This document shows, in pieces, positions 24,322 through 35,262 of a DNA stretch of 48,505 nucleotides. Positions within the stretch are counted from its first letter, which is position 1; every line of letters begins with the position of its first letter. The translations under genes were made by a program, and so were the position numbers. Under the pieces are notes generated by a model. That model saw only the letters and a program-made list of their open reading frames with translations. It was not told the origin of the DNA and did no database searches. Source of the stretch: Pseudomonadota bacterium (GTDB lineage Bacteria > Pseudomonadota > Gammaproteobacteria > Steroidobacterales > Steroidobacteraceae); NCBI GenBank assembly GCA_021785405.1, contig JAJYFF010000017.1:1-48505 (forward strand), written 5' to 3'.

Positions 24322-24867
24322 ATGATCGTCGAGAGAATCCATCACGTGGCCTACCGCTGCCGCAACGCGAAGGAGACGGTCGAGTTCTACCGCGACGCGC
24401 TCGGCATGGAGTTCCTGCTCGCGATCTCGGAGGATCGGGTCCCGTCGACGAAGACCGAGGACCCGTACATGCACGTGTTCCTCGACGCGGGCAACGGCAA
24501 CGTGCTCGCGTTCTTCGAGATCCCGAATTCCCCGCCGATGGGTCGTGATCCGAACACGCCCGAATGGGTGCAGCACATCGCGTTCAAGGTCGGCAGCGTC
24601 GCGACGCTGCTCGAGACCAAGGCGCGACTCGAGCGCCGCGGGGTCGCGGTCCTCGGGCCGACCAACCACGAGCTGTTCCAGTCGATCTATTTCTTCGATC
24701 CGAACGGCCACCGGCTCGAACTCGCCGCGGACACCTCGACGCCGCAGACGCTCGCCGAGCTGAAGCGGATCGCGCCCGAGATGCTCGCGGAATGGGATCG
24801 CACGCGTCGTCCGGTGCGTCAGGCCGCGTGGCTGCACGCGAAGGAATTCGGCGACGCCGGGGGTTGA
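24322..24867 (+). CDS. VOC-family protein (glyoxalase/extradiol dioxygenase fold)
   Basis: A 181-residue protein with paired VOC modules: ERIHHVAYRCRNAKETVEFY (metal histidine at the start), WVQHIAFKVGS (second histidine) and FFDPNGHRLELAA (glutamate). Metal ligands for an active enzyme thus appear present. ATG 24322 is preceded by GAGGAGGGG. A longer frame from 24259 has no ribosome site. The MaoC gene follows after 7 bases, so they form a unit controlled by the divergent LysR gene. Isomerase, dioxygenase or lyase activity is possible; substrate unknown. Confidence 0.9.
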   Translation: MIVERIHHVAYRCRNAKETVEFYRDALGMEFLLAISEDRVPSTKTEDPYMHVFLDAGNGNVLAFFEIPNSPPMGRDPNTPEWVQHIAFKVGSVATLLETKARLERRGVAVLGPTNHELFQSIYFFDPNGHRLELAADTSTPQTLAELKRIAPEMLAEWDRTRRPVRQAAWLHAKEFGDAGG

Positions 24868-24874
24868 GATCGCG

Positions 24875-25327
24875 ATGAAGTTCCAGGATATCGTCGTCGG
24901 CGCCGTCCATCGCGCCGGGCCCCGCGCGGTCGGCGAGGCGGAGATCGTCGAGTTCGCGCGCCGCTACGATCCGCAGGCGTTCCACGTCGATCCCGCCGCC
25001 GCGGCGGCGACGCGCTGGCGCGGCTTGATCGCGAGCGGTTGGATGACCTGCGCGATCGCGATGGAACTCGCGGTCGGCAGCGTGCTCGTGGACTCGGACT
25101 CCTTCGGGTCGCCGGGCGTCGAGGCGCTGCGCTGGGAGCGGCCGGTGCGGCCCGGCGACCAGCTGTCGCTGACCGTGACGGTCCTCGAGAAGCGCGTGTC
25201 CTCCGCCGGCGCGACCGGGATCGTCCGCTGGCAGTGGGCGCTCGAGAATCAGCGCGCCGAGCGCGTGCTGTCGATGACGGCGACGAGTTTCTTCGACGTC
25301 GGCCCGGCGGGCGCGCCGCCCGCCTAG
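24875..25327 (+). CDS. MaoC-like hotdog-fold dehydratase
   Basis: A 150-residue single hotdog protein. The hydratase-2 pattern is seen as RYDPQAFHVD (catalytic Asp/His pair, D31 and H37) followed by GLIASGWMTCAIAM; relatives usually have GWHT where GWMT stands here. Members hydrate enoyl-CoA or dehydrate 3-hydroxyacyl-CoA with R stereochemistry. It sits behind a VOC gene, as in small catabolic units for aromatic or branched acids. The stop overlaps the convergent EamA gene by four bases. Confidence 0.9.
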   Translation: MKFQDIVVGAVHRAGPRAVGEAEIVEFARRYDPQAFHVDPAAAAATRWRGLIASGWMTCAIAMELAVGSVLVDSDSFGSPGVEALRWERPVRPGDQLSLTVTVLEKRVSSAGATGIVRWQWALENQRAERVLSMTATSFFDVGPAGAPPA

Positions 25328-26400
25328 TGCGGATGGCGGTGGTGCGCGTCCGGGAAATGCGGGTGCGAGTGGCGTAGCGGCTCGTGCCGATGCGGGTGCA
25401 CGTGCGGCTCGCGGCCGTCCCAGCCGGCCGGATGCGCGTGGCGATGGTGTTCGTCGTGAATGTGCGGATGTTCGTGCGCGAGCGCTTCGTGCGCGTGCGC
25501 GTGCTCGTGATGCTCGGAGAGGTGCAGCCACACGCCGACGGCCATCAGCACGGCCGCGCCGACGAACGCCGGCGTCGGCTGCCCGCCGAAGATCCCGATC
25601 GCGAGCGCGGCGCCGATGAAGGGTGCGGTCGAGAAATAGGCGCCGGTCCGCCCGCTGCCGAGCTCGCGCAGCGCGACCACGTAGAGCGCGAGGCTGATGC
25701 CGTAACCGCCGAACCCGAGGAGCAGCGCGGCGCCGATCGCGGCGACGGGCGGCGCCGGGAAGACCGCGCCGAACGCCGCGGCGAGCGCGAGGTTCACGAG
25801 CCCCGCGACCCAGCCCTTCAGCGCGGCGATGAACAACGCATCGCCGGTCGCGACTTTGCGGGTCACGTTGTTGTCGATCGCCCAGCACGCGCACGCGCCC
25901 GCGATCGCGAGCGCGCCGGGCTCGCCGTGGCCGGCGTGGGCTCGAGGCCACGCGAGGCATGCCGCGCCCGCGACGATCGCGATCATGCCGAGCACCACGC
26001 GCGGGCCCGTATGCTCCCGAAACACGAACCACGCGAGCAGCGCGGTGAATACCGCCTCGAGGTTCAGCAGGAGCGACGCGTCCGCGGCGCTCGCGCGGCG
26101 CAAGCCGATCATCAGCAGCACCGGCGCGAGCATCCCGCCGCACGCGATCGCCGCGGCGAGCCAGCGCCCGTCGCCGCGCGCGAGCCGTGAACGGTGCCAG
26201 CCGCGGTCGCGGATCACGCGGAGCAACGTCAAGCCCGCGCCGCAACCGAGGTACAAGGCCCCGGCCAGCAGCCACGGGCCGATCGAGCGGAGCAGTTCCT
26301 TCGCGAACGGCGTGGTCGCGCCGAACAGCGCCGCGGCGCCGAGCGCCGCCGCGACGCCGCGACGGCGGGGATTCCCGAGGCCGAATGAGTCGAGGCGCAT
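25324..26400 (-). CDS. EamA/DMT transporter with histidine-rich C-terminal tail
   Basis: A 358-residue inner membrane protein: two EamA repeats of five helices each (about 15-290), then a charged tail. The last 66 residues contain 25 histidines in HxH and HH patterns (EHHEHAHAHEALAHEH, HDEHHRHAH). Such tails are seen in other proteobacterial EamA proteins and suggest metal binding, since His-rich loops mark zinc, nickel or cobalt handling proteins. The gene is divergent from a copper chaperone/ATPase pair with a 112-base gap, which may be a shared control region. Export of a metal or metal complex is plausible, but EamA proteins mostly move metabolites; function open. Confidence 0.9.
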   Translation of the reverse strand: MRLDSFGLGNPRRRGVAAALGAAALFGATTPFAKELLRSIGPWLLAGALYLGCGAGLTLLRVIRDRGWHRSRLARGDGRWLAAAIACGGMLAPVLLMIGLRRASAADASLLLNLEAVFTALLAWFVFREHTGPRVVLGMIAIVAGAACLAWPRAHAGHGEPGALAIAGACACWAIDNNVTRKVATGDALFIAALKGWVAGLVNLALAAAFGAVFPAPPVAAIGAALLLGFGGYGISLALYVVALRELGSGRTGAYFSTAPFIGAALAIGIFGGQPTPAFVGAAVLMAVGVWLHLSEHHEHAHAHEALAHEHPHIHDEHHRHAHPAGWDGREPHVHPHRHEPLRHSHPHFPDAHHRHPH

Positions 26401-26450
26401 CCACCGCGAAGTCTAGCGCGTTTCGCCGCGTGCGCACGCTGCGCTCGCGC

Positions 26451-26481
26451 TTGACGGGACGCGGGCGCCGGGACGTAAAGT
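26451..26481 (+). promoter_or_regulatory. Candidate copper-system promoter with 19-bp spacer
   Basis: TTGACG (26451-26456) and TAAAGT (26476-26481) are separated by 19 bases, the overlong spacing used by MerR/CueR-type regulators. The spacer centre is GGGCGCC-like, but no CueR consensus arms are visible and no merR gene is near. Weak call. Confidence 0.3.
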
Positions 26482-26512
26482 GAGCGTATCGATCGATCAT
26501 GAGGAGTCGGAC

Positions 26513-26749
26513 ATGGGCAGCGGCAACGAAGCGAAGACGGTCCTGACGATCAACGGCATGACCTGCGGAGGTTGCGCGAACACCGTGACCCGCGTGCTAA
26601 GCCGCGTGCCCGGCGTCGAGCACGCCGAGGTCGACCTCGCGAGCGGCCGCGCGGTGGTGACCGGTCGCGCGAACGCCGAGGCGCTGATCGGCGCGGTCGA
26701 GGCGGCGGGCTTCGGCGGCCGCCTCGCGGAGCCGGCGGCCGCCTCGTGA
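26513..26749 (+). CDS. copZ: Copper chaperone, heavy-metal-associated domain
   Basis: A 78-residue single HMA domain. The metal site GMTCGGC (C18, C21) sits in the first loop of the ferredoxin-like fold, followed by [20 protein letters not shown] and a C-terminal [18 protein letters not shown]. It would carry Cu(I) to the ATPase encoded next. ATG 26513 follows GAGGAG by 6-7 bases; an upstream GTG at 26480 lacks support. Its stop overlaps the ATPase GTG start, so translation is coupled. The symbol is by similarity of size and context. Confidence 0.9.
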   Translation: MGSGNEAKTVLTINGMTCGGCANTVTRVLSRVPGVEHAEVDLASGRAVVTGRANAEALIGAVEAAGFGGRLAEPAAAS

Positions 26750-28986
26750 CGGGCGCCGCGTCGCCGGCGGCCGCGGATCCGCCCGCCGGGACCGCGATCG
26801 AGCGACGCGAGCTGCGCGTCGGCGGAATGAGCTGCGCCGCGTGCGTGCAGCGGGTCGAGCGGGCGCTCGCGAGCGTGCCCGGCGTGGTCAGCGCGGACGT
26901 GAACCTCGCGACCGAGCGCGCGGTGGTCGCGGCGCGCGACGGCGAGCTGCGCACCGCGGATCTCATCGAGGCGCTGCGCTGCGCCGGATACGACGCCGAG
27001 GTGATCACCGGCGATCTCACGCGCGATCGGCAGATCGACGAGGCCGCCGCCCGCCGCCTGCGTGCCGAGGGAATTCGCGTCGCCGCGGCGGTCGCGCTGA
27101 GCGCGCCCTTGCTCGCGCCGATGCTCGGCATCCCGCTGCCCGGCGTGGCGCAACTCGCGCTCGCGACGCCGGTCCAGTTCCTGTTCGGCGCGCGCTTCTA
27201 TGCCGGCGCGTGGAAGGCGCTGCGCGCGCGCGTCGGCAACATGGATCTGCTGGTCGCGCTCGGCACGTCGACCGCGTATTGCTACAGTCTCGCGTTGTGG
27301 ATCGAGGCGCCGCGGCGCACCGACCTGTATTTCGACTCGGCCGCGGTGGTGATCGCGCTCGTCAGCGTCGGCAAGTGGCTCGAGGCGCGTGCGAAGCGAT
27401 CCACGACCGCGCAGCTCCGCGCGCTGATGTCCCTGCGTCCGGAGCGTGCGCGCGTCGAGCGCCCGGGCGGCGAGGTGGAGGTGCCGGCGGGCGACGTCGC
27501 GGTCGGCGACGTCGTCGTGATTCGCCCCGGCGAGCGCGTGCCGGTCGACGGCCGGGTGATCGCGGGCGCGAGCGAGGTCGACGAGAGCCTCGTGACCGGC
27601 GAGAGCCTGCCGGTCGCGAAATCGCCGGGCGATGCGGTCACCGGCGGCGCGATCAACGGCGGCGGATTGTTGCGCGTCGAGACGACCGCGGTCGGCGAGC
27701 GTTCCACGCTCGCGCGGATCATCGCGCTGGTCGATCGCGCGCAAGCGAAGAAGGCGCCCGTGCAGCGGCTCGTCGATCGGGTCGCGGCGGTATTCGTGCC
27801 GGCGGTCCTCGGGGTCGCGGCGCTCACGTTCCTCGCGTGGTGGCTGCTCGCCGGGAATCCCGCGACCGGGGTGATCGCCGCGGTCTCGGTGCTCGTGATC
27901 GCCTGTCCTTGCGCGCTCGGGCTCGCGACCCCGACCGCGCTGATGGTCGGCACCGGCGCGGCCGCGCGGGCCGGGATCCTGATCCGCGACGTCGAGGCGC
28001 TCGAACGCGCGCACGGACTCGACACGGTCGTGCTCGACAAGACCGGCACCGTGACCACCGGACGGCCGGCGGTCACCGAGATCCTGACCGTCGCCGGCAC
28101 GGAGCGCGACTTGCTCGCGCTCGCGGCCGCCGCGCAGACGGGCAGCGAGCACCCGATCGCGCGCGCGGTGCTCGCACGCGCCGCCGGCATCGAATGGCCG
28201 CCGCTCGAGGAATTTCACAGCCGTCCCGGCCTCGGATTGCTCGCGCAAGTCGGCGGTCGGCGGCTCGCGATCGGCAATCGGCGGCTGATGGCCGAGTGCG
28301 GCGCATCGGTCGCGGCGAACGACGCGCGCGCGGCGGCGCTCGAGACGCGCGGCGCGACGGTCGTGTGGGTCGCGACGCTCGATCCGGCGCCCGTGTGCAT
28401 CGGCGCGATCGCGATCGCCGACCCGATCAAGCCGACCGCTGCGGCCGCGGTGCGCCGCTTGCACGCGATCGGCGTCGAGACCGTGCTGCTCACCGGCGAT
28501 CACGAACGCACCGCCGCCGCGGTTGCGGCGACGCTCGGCATCCGCCAGGTCTTCGCCGGCGTCTTGCCCGCGGAGAAGGCGGAACACGTGCGCCGATTGC
28601 AGGCCGAGGGTCACCGGGTCGGCATGGTCGGCGACGGCGTGAACGATGCGCCCGCGCTCGCCGCGGCCGACGTCGGCATCGCGATCGGCACCGGCACCGA
28701 CGTCGCGATGCAGACCGCGGGGGTCACGTTGATGCGCGGCGACCCCGTGCTGATCGCCGACGCGATCGACGTGAGCCGGGCCACCTACCGCAAGATCGTG
28801 CAGGGATTGTTCTGGGCGTTCTTCTACAACGTGATCGGGATGCCGGCGGCGGCGCTCGGGTGGCTGAATCCGATGGTCGCGGGCGCGGCGATGGCGTTGT
28901 CCTCGGTCACCGTCGTGTCGAACGCGCTCGGTTTGCGACGCTGGCGCGCCGCCGCGTCGATTGCGGCACCGGCACGACTTCGCTAA
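26746..28986 (+). CDS. copA: Copper-translocating P1B-type ATPase
   Basis: A 746-residue Cu(I) export pump. It has one N-terminal HMA domain (GMSCAAC, C30 and C33), eight membrane helices, the actuator motif VTGES, the ion-binding CPC in [13 protein letters not shown] (C387, C389), the phosphorylated aspartate in DKTGTVT (D431), the HP motif GSEHPIARA and the hinge [10 protein letters not shown]. The M7/M8 helices show [13 protein letters not shown] and a methionine/serine pair ([12 protein letters not shown]), which fits copper or silver. GTG 26746 overlaps the chaperone stop (GTGA). One HMA plus a separate chaperone is a common bacterial layout. Confidence 0.95.
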   Translation: MTGAASPAAADPPAGTAIERRELRVGGMSCAACVQRVERALASVPGVVSADVNLATERAVVAARDGELRTADLIEALRCAGYDAEVITGDLTRDRQIDEAAARRLRAEGIRVAAAVALSAPLLAPMLGIPLPGVAQLALATPVQFLFGARFYAGAWKALRARVGNMDLLVALGTSTAYCYSLALWIEAPRRTDLYFDSAAVVIALVSVGKWLEARAKRSTTAQLRALMSLRPERARVERPGGEVEVPAGDVAVGDVVVIRPGERVPVDGRVIAGASEVDESLVTGESLPVAKSPGDAVTGGAINGGGLLRVETTAVGERSTLARIIALVDRAQAKKAPVQRLVDRVAAVFVPAVLGVAALTFLAWWLLAGNPATGVIAAVSVLVIACPCALGLATPTALMVGTGAAARAGILIRDVEALERAHGLDTVVLDKTGTVTTGRPAVTEILTVAGTERDLLALAAAAQTGSEHPIARAVLARAAGIEWPPLEEFHSRPGLGLLAQVGGRRLAIGNRRLMAECGASVAANDARAAALETRGATVVWVATLDPAPVCIGAIAIADPIKPTAAAAVRRLHAIGVETVLLTGDHERTAAAVAATLGIRQVFAGVLPAEKAEHVRRLQAEGHRVGMVGDGVNDAPALAAADVGIAIGTGTDVAMQTAGVTLMRGDPVLIADAIDVSRATYRKIVQGLFWAFFYNVIGMPAAALGWLNPMVAGAAMALSSVTVVSNALGLRRWRAAASIAAPARLR

Positions 28987-29018
28987 GCTCGAAGGTTTCC
29001 GACCTCCGGGAGTCTCGC

Positions 29019-32000
29019 ATGATCAACGCCGTCGCCGGTACCGGATCCTCTCGCAAGCTGCGCTCGATCGCCGCGTCCGCGGCGCTGTTGCTGGTCGCGC
29101 TCGGCGCGCGGGCGGCGCCGCCGCACGCGTTCCTCGGCGGTCAACTCGCATGGCGGAGCATCGGTCCGAACATCGGTGGCCGGGTCGTCGCGGTCGCGGG
29201 CGTGCCGGGCGCGCCGAACCTCTTCTACATGGGTGGCGTCGACAGCGGCGTCTGGAAGAGCACCGACTACGGCGTCGTGTGGCGCAACCTGACCGACGGG
29301 AAGTTCCCTTCCGCCAGCGACAGCATCGGCGCGATCGCGGTCGCGCCGTCGAATCCCCGCGTGCTCTACGTCGGCACCGGCGAGACCGACATCCGCAACG
29401 ACATGATCGTCGGCGACGGGATGTACAAGTCGGTCGATGCGGGCAAGACCTGGACCTACGACGGGCTGCGCGACACCCACACGATCGGCGCGATCGTCGT
29501 CGATCCGCGCAATCCCGACGTCGTCTATGCGGCGTCGATGGGCCACGTGTTCCAGCCGAATCCGGACCGGGGCGTGTTCAAGTCGATCGACGGCGGCAAG
29601 ACCTGGCAGAAAGTGCTGTACGTCGACGACAAGACCGGCGCGATCACCGTCGTGATGGATCCACACGATCCGAACGTGCTCTACGCGGCGATGTGGCAGG
29701 CGCAGCGGATGCCCTGGGGCCTCGACGACGGCGGTCCCGGGAGCGGTCTGTACAAGAGCGTCGACGGCGGCGCGCATTGGAGCAACCTCACGCGCAATCC
29801 GGGCCTGCCGCGCGGCACGCTCGGGCGGATCGGCGTCGCGGTCGCGGCGAGCGATCCGAACATCGTGTTCGCGATCGTGCAGGCGAAGGGCGGCGGCGTG
29901 TTCCGCTCGTCCGACGGCGGCGCGACCTGGCGGCGCGTGAACGGCAACTGGAGCTTGCGCCAGCGCGGCTTCTACTACACCAGCATCTACGTCGATCCGA
30001 CCGATCCGCGGACGGTCTACGTGCCGAACGTGGACGCGTTGTGGGTGTCGCACGACGGTGGCGCGTCGTTCTCGATGCTGCACACGCGGCACGGCGACAA
30101 TCACATCGTGTGGATCAATCCCAACGATCCGCAGATCCTGCTCGAGGGCAACGACGGCGGCGCGACGGTCTCGACCGACGGCGGCAAGACCTGGAGCACC
30201 GAGCACAATCAGCCGACCGGGCAGTTCTACCACGTCGCGATCGACGACGCGTTTCCGTTCAACGTCTACGGCGCGCAGCAGGACGAAGGATCGTACGAGG
30301 GGCCGAGCGCCTCGACGAGCGGCGCGATCCCGACCGGCGACTGGCACGCGGTTGCGCTCGGCGAGAGCACCTTCGTCGCGCCGGAGCCCGGGCACCCCGA
30401 CGCGACCGTCGGCAGCGACTACTACACGCTGATGCAGCGCTACAACCGGGTCACCGGGAGCCGGCGGGACGTGAGTCCCGAGCCGCAATACCTCGACGGC
30501 GTGTCGGCGGCGGAGATGCAGTACCGTCTCGGCTGGACCCACCCGATCTTCTTCGCGCCGAACGATCCGAAGGAGTTGTACCTCGCGTCGCAATACGTGA
30601 TGAAGAGCGACGACGGCGGGCGCACCTGGAAGACGATCAGTCCCGATCTGACGCGCAACGATCCGTCGACCGAGAAGCCGAGCGGCGGACCCGTCGACCT
30701 CGATCAGACCGGCGCCGAGATCTTCCCCGACGTTTCGGCGCTCGCCGTGTCGCCGATCGACTCGCGCGTGATCTGGGCGGGCTCGCAGGACGGCCTCGTG
30801 CACGTGACCACCGACGCCGGCCGGCACTGGCAACTCGTGACGCCGCCGGCCTTGACCCAGTGGGCCGAGATCAGTTCGATCGAGCCGTCGCACGTCGCGG
30901 CCGGCACGGCCTACCTGACCGCGCAGCGCTACATGTGGGACGACTCCCATCCGTACGTCTACGAGACCACCGATTTCGGTCACCACTGGTCGGCGATCAC
31001 GAACGGGCTGCCGCCGGACGAATCCGTGTTCGTGATCCGGCAGGATCCCGCCGACGCCTCGTTGCTGTTCGTCGGCACCGCGAACGGGGTGCTCGTGAGC
31101 CTCGACGGCGGCGCGCACTGGCGTTCGCTCAGCAACAACCTGCCGCACGTGCAGGTGCGCGACCTGGCGATCGATCCGCGCGAGGGGGAGATCGTCGCCG
31201 CGACCCACGGGCGCTCGTTCTGGATCCTCGGGAACCTGCAGCTCCTGGAACAGCTGTCGCAGAACGACACGATCGCGGCCGACGCGACCCGGCTGTTCGC
31301 GCCACAGCGCGCGTGGTTGACGAACGCCTACGGGATCGACAGCCATGCGAGTCACCGCGGCTCGTTCGGCCAGAACCCGCCGTTCGGCGCGACGGTGTTC
31401 TTCCACGTCCCGGCGAACTACGATGGGAAGACGCCGGTCAGCCTTGCGTTCCTCGACGCCGACGGGCATCTGATACGGCGCTTCGCGCTGCACCTCAAGG
31501 TCAAGAAGCCGAAGATGCCGGCGACGGTGCGCGACAACCTCCTGCCGTCGCAAGCGAAGCGCGTCGCCGAAGCGAAGCTGACCGCGATCGCACCCGGGAT
31601 GAATCGCTTCCAATGGGATCTGCGTTACCCCGACGCGACCGACGCGCAGGGCTTCGAACCGCCGGAGGAGAGCGACGGCCAGTTCGCGGATGCACGCGGG
31701 CCGCTGGTGAATCCCGGTCACTACACGGTCGTGCTGACCTACGGCGGGCATTCGTTCCGGCAGCCGCTCGACGTGCAGCTCGATCCGCGCCTGCACACGA
31801 CGCCGGCGGCGCTCGCGCAGCATCTCGCCTTGCAGCTCGCGCTGCACCGCGCGGTCGATCAGCTCGATCGCCGGATCAATGCCGCGATCGCGGTTCGCGA
31901 TCGGCTGGCGAAGGCGGTCGCGGCGCACCGGGTCGTGGCGTCGAAGGCGAGTCCGGCACTCGCTGCGCTCGATCATGCGATCGATGCCGTCGTGCAGCTC

Positions 32001-32201
32001 GAGGTGCGCTCGAGCGAGGGCGACGTGATGCACGAAATGCGCTTGCGGAGCTTCCTCGCGTACCTGCAGTCCGACATCGGCCTGAACTACCAGATGCCGA
32101 ACCCCGCGCAGGTCGCGACCGCAAAGCGCCTCGAGCGACAGGCGCAGGACGGCGAGGCGAAGCTCCAGGCGGCGACCACCGCCGGCCAGGCGTTGTTGTA
32201 G
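29019..32201 (+). CDS. Secreted BNR/VPS10-like beta-propeller protein
   Basis: A 1060-residue protein with a signal peptide (residues 1-33, ending ALLLVALGARAA). Residues about 45-740 contain many sortilin/BNR-type propeller blades, seen as repeated GGKTW, SVDGGAHW and SSDGGATW Asp-boxes (first blade WKSTDYGVVW, near residue 82), so two stacked propellers are likely. A beta-sandwich (about 770-920, ...FFHVPANYDGKTPVSL) and a helical C-terminal region follow. The family is often annotated as glycosyl hydrolase, with little proof. ATG 29019 is preceded by GGGAG. It would act in the periplasm or outside the cell. No partner is evident. Confidence 0.9.
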   Translation: MINAVAGTGSSRKLRSIAASAALLLVALGARAAPPHAFLGGQLAWRSIGPNIGGRVVAVAGVPGAPNLFYMGGVDSGVWKSTDYGVVWRNLTDGKFPSASDSIGAIAVAPSNPRVLYVGTGETDIRNDMIVGDGMYKSVDAGKTWTYDGLRDTHTIGAIVVDPRNPDVVYAASMGHVFQPNPDRGVFKSIDGGKTWQKVLYVDDKTGAITVVMDPHDPNVLYAAMWQAQRMPWGLDDGGPGSGLYKSVDGGAHWSNLTRNPGLPRGTLGRIGVAVAASDPNIVFAIVQAKGGGVFRSSDGGATWRRVNGNWSLRQRGFYYTSIYVDPTDPRTVYVPNVDALWVSHDGGASFSMLHTRHGDNHIVWINPNDPQILLEGNDGGATVSTDGGKTWSTEHNQPTGQFYHVAIDDAFPFNVYGAQQDEGSYEGPSASTSGAIPTGDWHAVALGESTFVAPEPGHPDATVGSDYYTLMQRYNRVTGSRRDVSPEPQYLDGVSAAEMQYRLGWTHPIFFAPNDPKELYLASQYVMKSDDGGRTWKTISPDLTRNDPSTEKPSGGPVDLDQTGAEIFPDVSALAVSPIDSRVIWAGSQDGLVHVTTDAGRHWQLVTPPALTQWAEISSIEPSHVAAGTAYLTAQRYMWDDSHPYVYETTDFGHHWSAITNGLPPDESVFVIRQDPADASLLFVGTANGVLVSLDGGAHWRSLSNNLPHVQVRDLAIDPREGEIVAATHGRSFWILGNLQLLEQLSQNDTIAADATRLFAPQRAWLTNAYGIDSHASHRGSFGQNPPFGATVFFHVPANYDGKTPVSLAFLDADGHLIRRFALHLKVKKPKMPATVRDNLLPSQAKRVAEAKLTAIAPGMNRFQWDLRYPDATDAQGFEPPEESDGQFADARGPLVNPGHYTVVLTYGGHSFRQPLDVQLDPRLHTTPAALAQHLALQLALHRAVDQLDRRINAAIAVRDRLAKAVAAHRVVASKASPALAALDHAIDAVVQLEVRSSEGDVMHEMRLRSFLAYLQSDIGLNYQMPNPAQVATAKRLERQAQDGEAKLQAATTAGQALL

Positions 32202-32208
32202 GCGGCGC

Positions 32209-33886
<1,678 letters not shown>

Positions 33887-33942
33887 CGGGCTATTCTCGC
33901 ACGACCCGGGACTCGGTTCGATAGACGGGCGCCCGGCGGCGG

Positions 33943-35262
33943 TCAAAAGCCCTTCGGCGGGACCGGCAGCCCCTTCGCGCGGTAGATGGGCCCGATGATC
34001 GCGCCGATCCGGGGCAGTTCCCGCGAGTACCACAGGGCGCTCGCGAGGCACGCGACCCCGCTCGCGGCGACCGTGAGCGGGGCCCCGAAGCGCTCGGAGA
34101 GCGCGCCGGCGAGGAGGCTCCCGAACGGCGCGGCACCGAAGAACGCCATCGTGTAGTAACTCATCACGCGGCCGCGCATCCCGTCCGGCACCAGCGACTG
34201 GATGATCGTGTTGCACACCGCCGCCGTCTGCATCAGACCGAAGCCGGCGAGCATCACCGTCGCAAGCGACAGCCACAACGTGTGCGAGAGGCCGAACAGC
34301 AGCAGGCCCAACCCGAGCAGCACGGTCGCGCTGCGCAGCGTACGCGTCAAGCCGACCACCGAGCGTCGCATCGCGAGCGCGAGCGCCGACAGCAGCGCGC
34401 CGAAGCCCGACGCCGCCGACAGCGCGCCGAGCGTGTGCGCGTCGCCGTGCAGCACCCGCGCGGCGAACACCGGCAGCAGCACCATGTACGGCCACCCCAG
34501 CAGGCTCTGCAGGAAGAACAGCGACAGAATGGTGCGGATCGGATCGAAATCGCGCACGTAGTTCCAGCCTTCGCGGATCTGCGCGAGCAACGATCCTCCG
34601 GCCGCGCCGGTGGCCGCGGGCGCCGCCGGTCGCAGGCGCATCATCGCGAGCGATGCGATCACCGCGAAATAGCTGATCCCGTCGATCAGGAAGCACCAGC
34701 CGACGCCGAAACCCGCGATCACCGCGCCCGCGATCGCCGGTCCGATCAGGCGCGTGCCGTTCACGACCGAGGAATTCACCGCGATCGCGTTGCCGAGGTC
34801 GTGGGGGTCGTCGACCATCTGCACCAGGAAGGACTGGCGTGCCGGCATGTCGAAGGCGGCGATCAAGCCCTGAAACGCGGCGAGCGCGAGGATCTCGTGC
34901 AGGGTGATCGTGTGCGTCAACGTGAGCGCGGCCATCGCGAGCGATTGCGCGGCGGCCGCGGCCTGCGTCCACACCAGCAAAGCGCGCCGGTCGAGCCGCT
35001 CGACCCACGCGCCCGCGACCGGACCGAAAGCGAGCGCGACGATCTGCCCGGCGAAGCTCACGACGCCGAGGAGCAGCGCGGAATCGGTCATCCGGTAGAC
35101 GAGCCAACTGGTCGCGAGCCGGGTCATCCAGGTGCCGATCAGGGAGATGCCCTGACCGACGAAGTACAGCTGGAAATTGCGGTGGCGGAGGGCTCGCCAG
35201 GCGTGCGAGATCGACGCCGCGCGCGCGATGGGCCGGGTCCCCGGGGTCGGGGCCTCGCTCAT
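33943..35262 (-). CDS. MFS exporter (EntS/MFS_3 type)
   Basis: A 439-residue transporter with 12 predicted spans. The N-terminus ALRHRNFQLYFVGQGISLIG and GTWMTRLATSWLVYRMTDSA are classic for the MFS_3 group, which includes the enterobactin exporter EntS and many drug exporters; DMPARQSFLVQMV and GSYLAGxL-like GSLLAGALSERFG follow. The ATG overlaps the outer membrane lipoprotein stop (ATGA), placing it last in the emrAB-type operon. It could supply a second efflux route for the same compounds or extrude a related metabolite (inference). Confidence 0.9.
   Translation of the reverse strand: MSEAPTPGTRPIARAASISHAWRALRHRNFQLYFVGQGISLIGTWMTRLATSWLVYRMTDSALLLGVVSFAGQIVALAFGPVAGAWVERLDRRALLVWTQAAAAAQSLAMAALTLTHTITLHEILALAAFQGLIAAFDMPARQSFLVQMVDDPHDLGNAIAVNSSVVNGTRLIGPAIAGAVIAGFGVGWCFLIDGISYFAVIASLAMMRLRPAAPAATGAAGGSLLAQIREGWNYVRDFDPIRTILSLFFLQSLLGWPYMVLLPVFAARVLHGDAHTLGALSAASGFGALLSALALAMRRSVVGLTRTLRSATVLLGLGLLLFGLSHTLWLSLATVMLAGFGLMQTAAVCNTIIQSLVPDGMRGRVMSYYTMAFFGAAPFGSLLAGALSERFGAPLTVAASGVACLASALWYSRELPRIGAIIGPIYRAKGLPVPPKGF

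Noticed and set aside
26841-29018. Upstream extension of the propeller protein frame through the copper ATPase region
   Set aside because: It is only the third frame of the ATPase gene, open because of high GC; the real start is ATG 29019 with signal peptide and GGGAG.
28983-32033. A 1016-residue open frame antisense to the propeller gene
   Set aside because: Low-complexity Arg/Asp/Val-rich translation without domains, as expected for GC-rich antisense frames.
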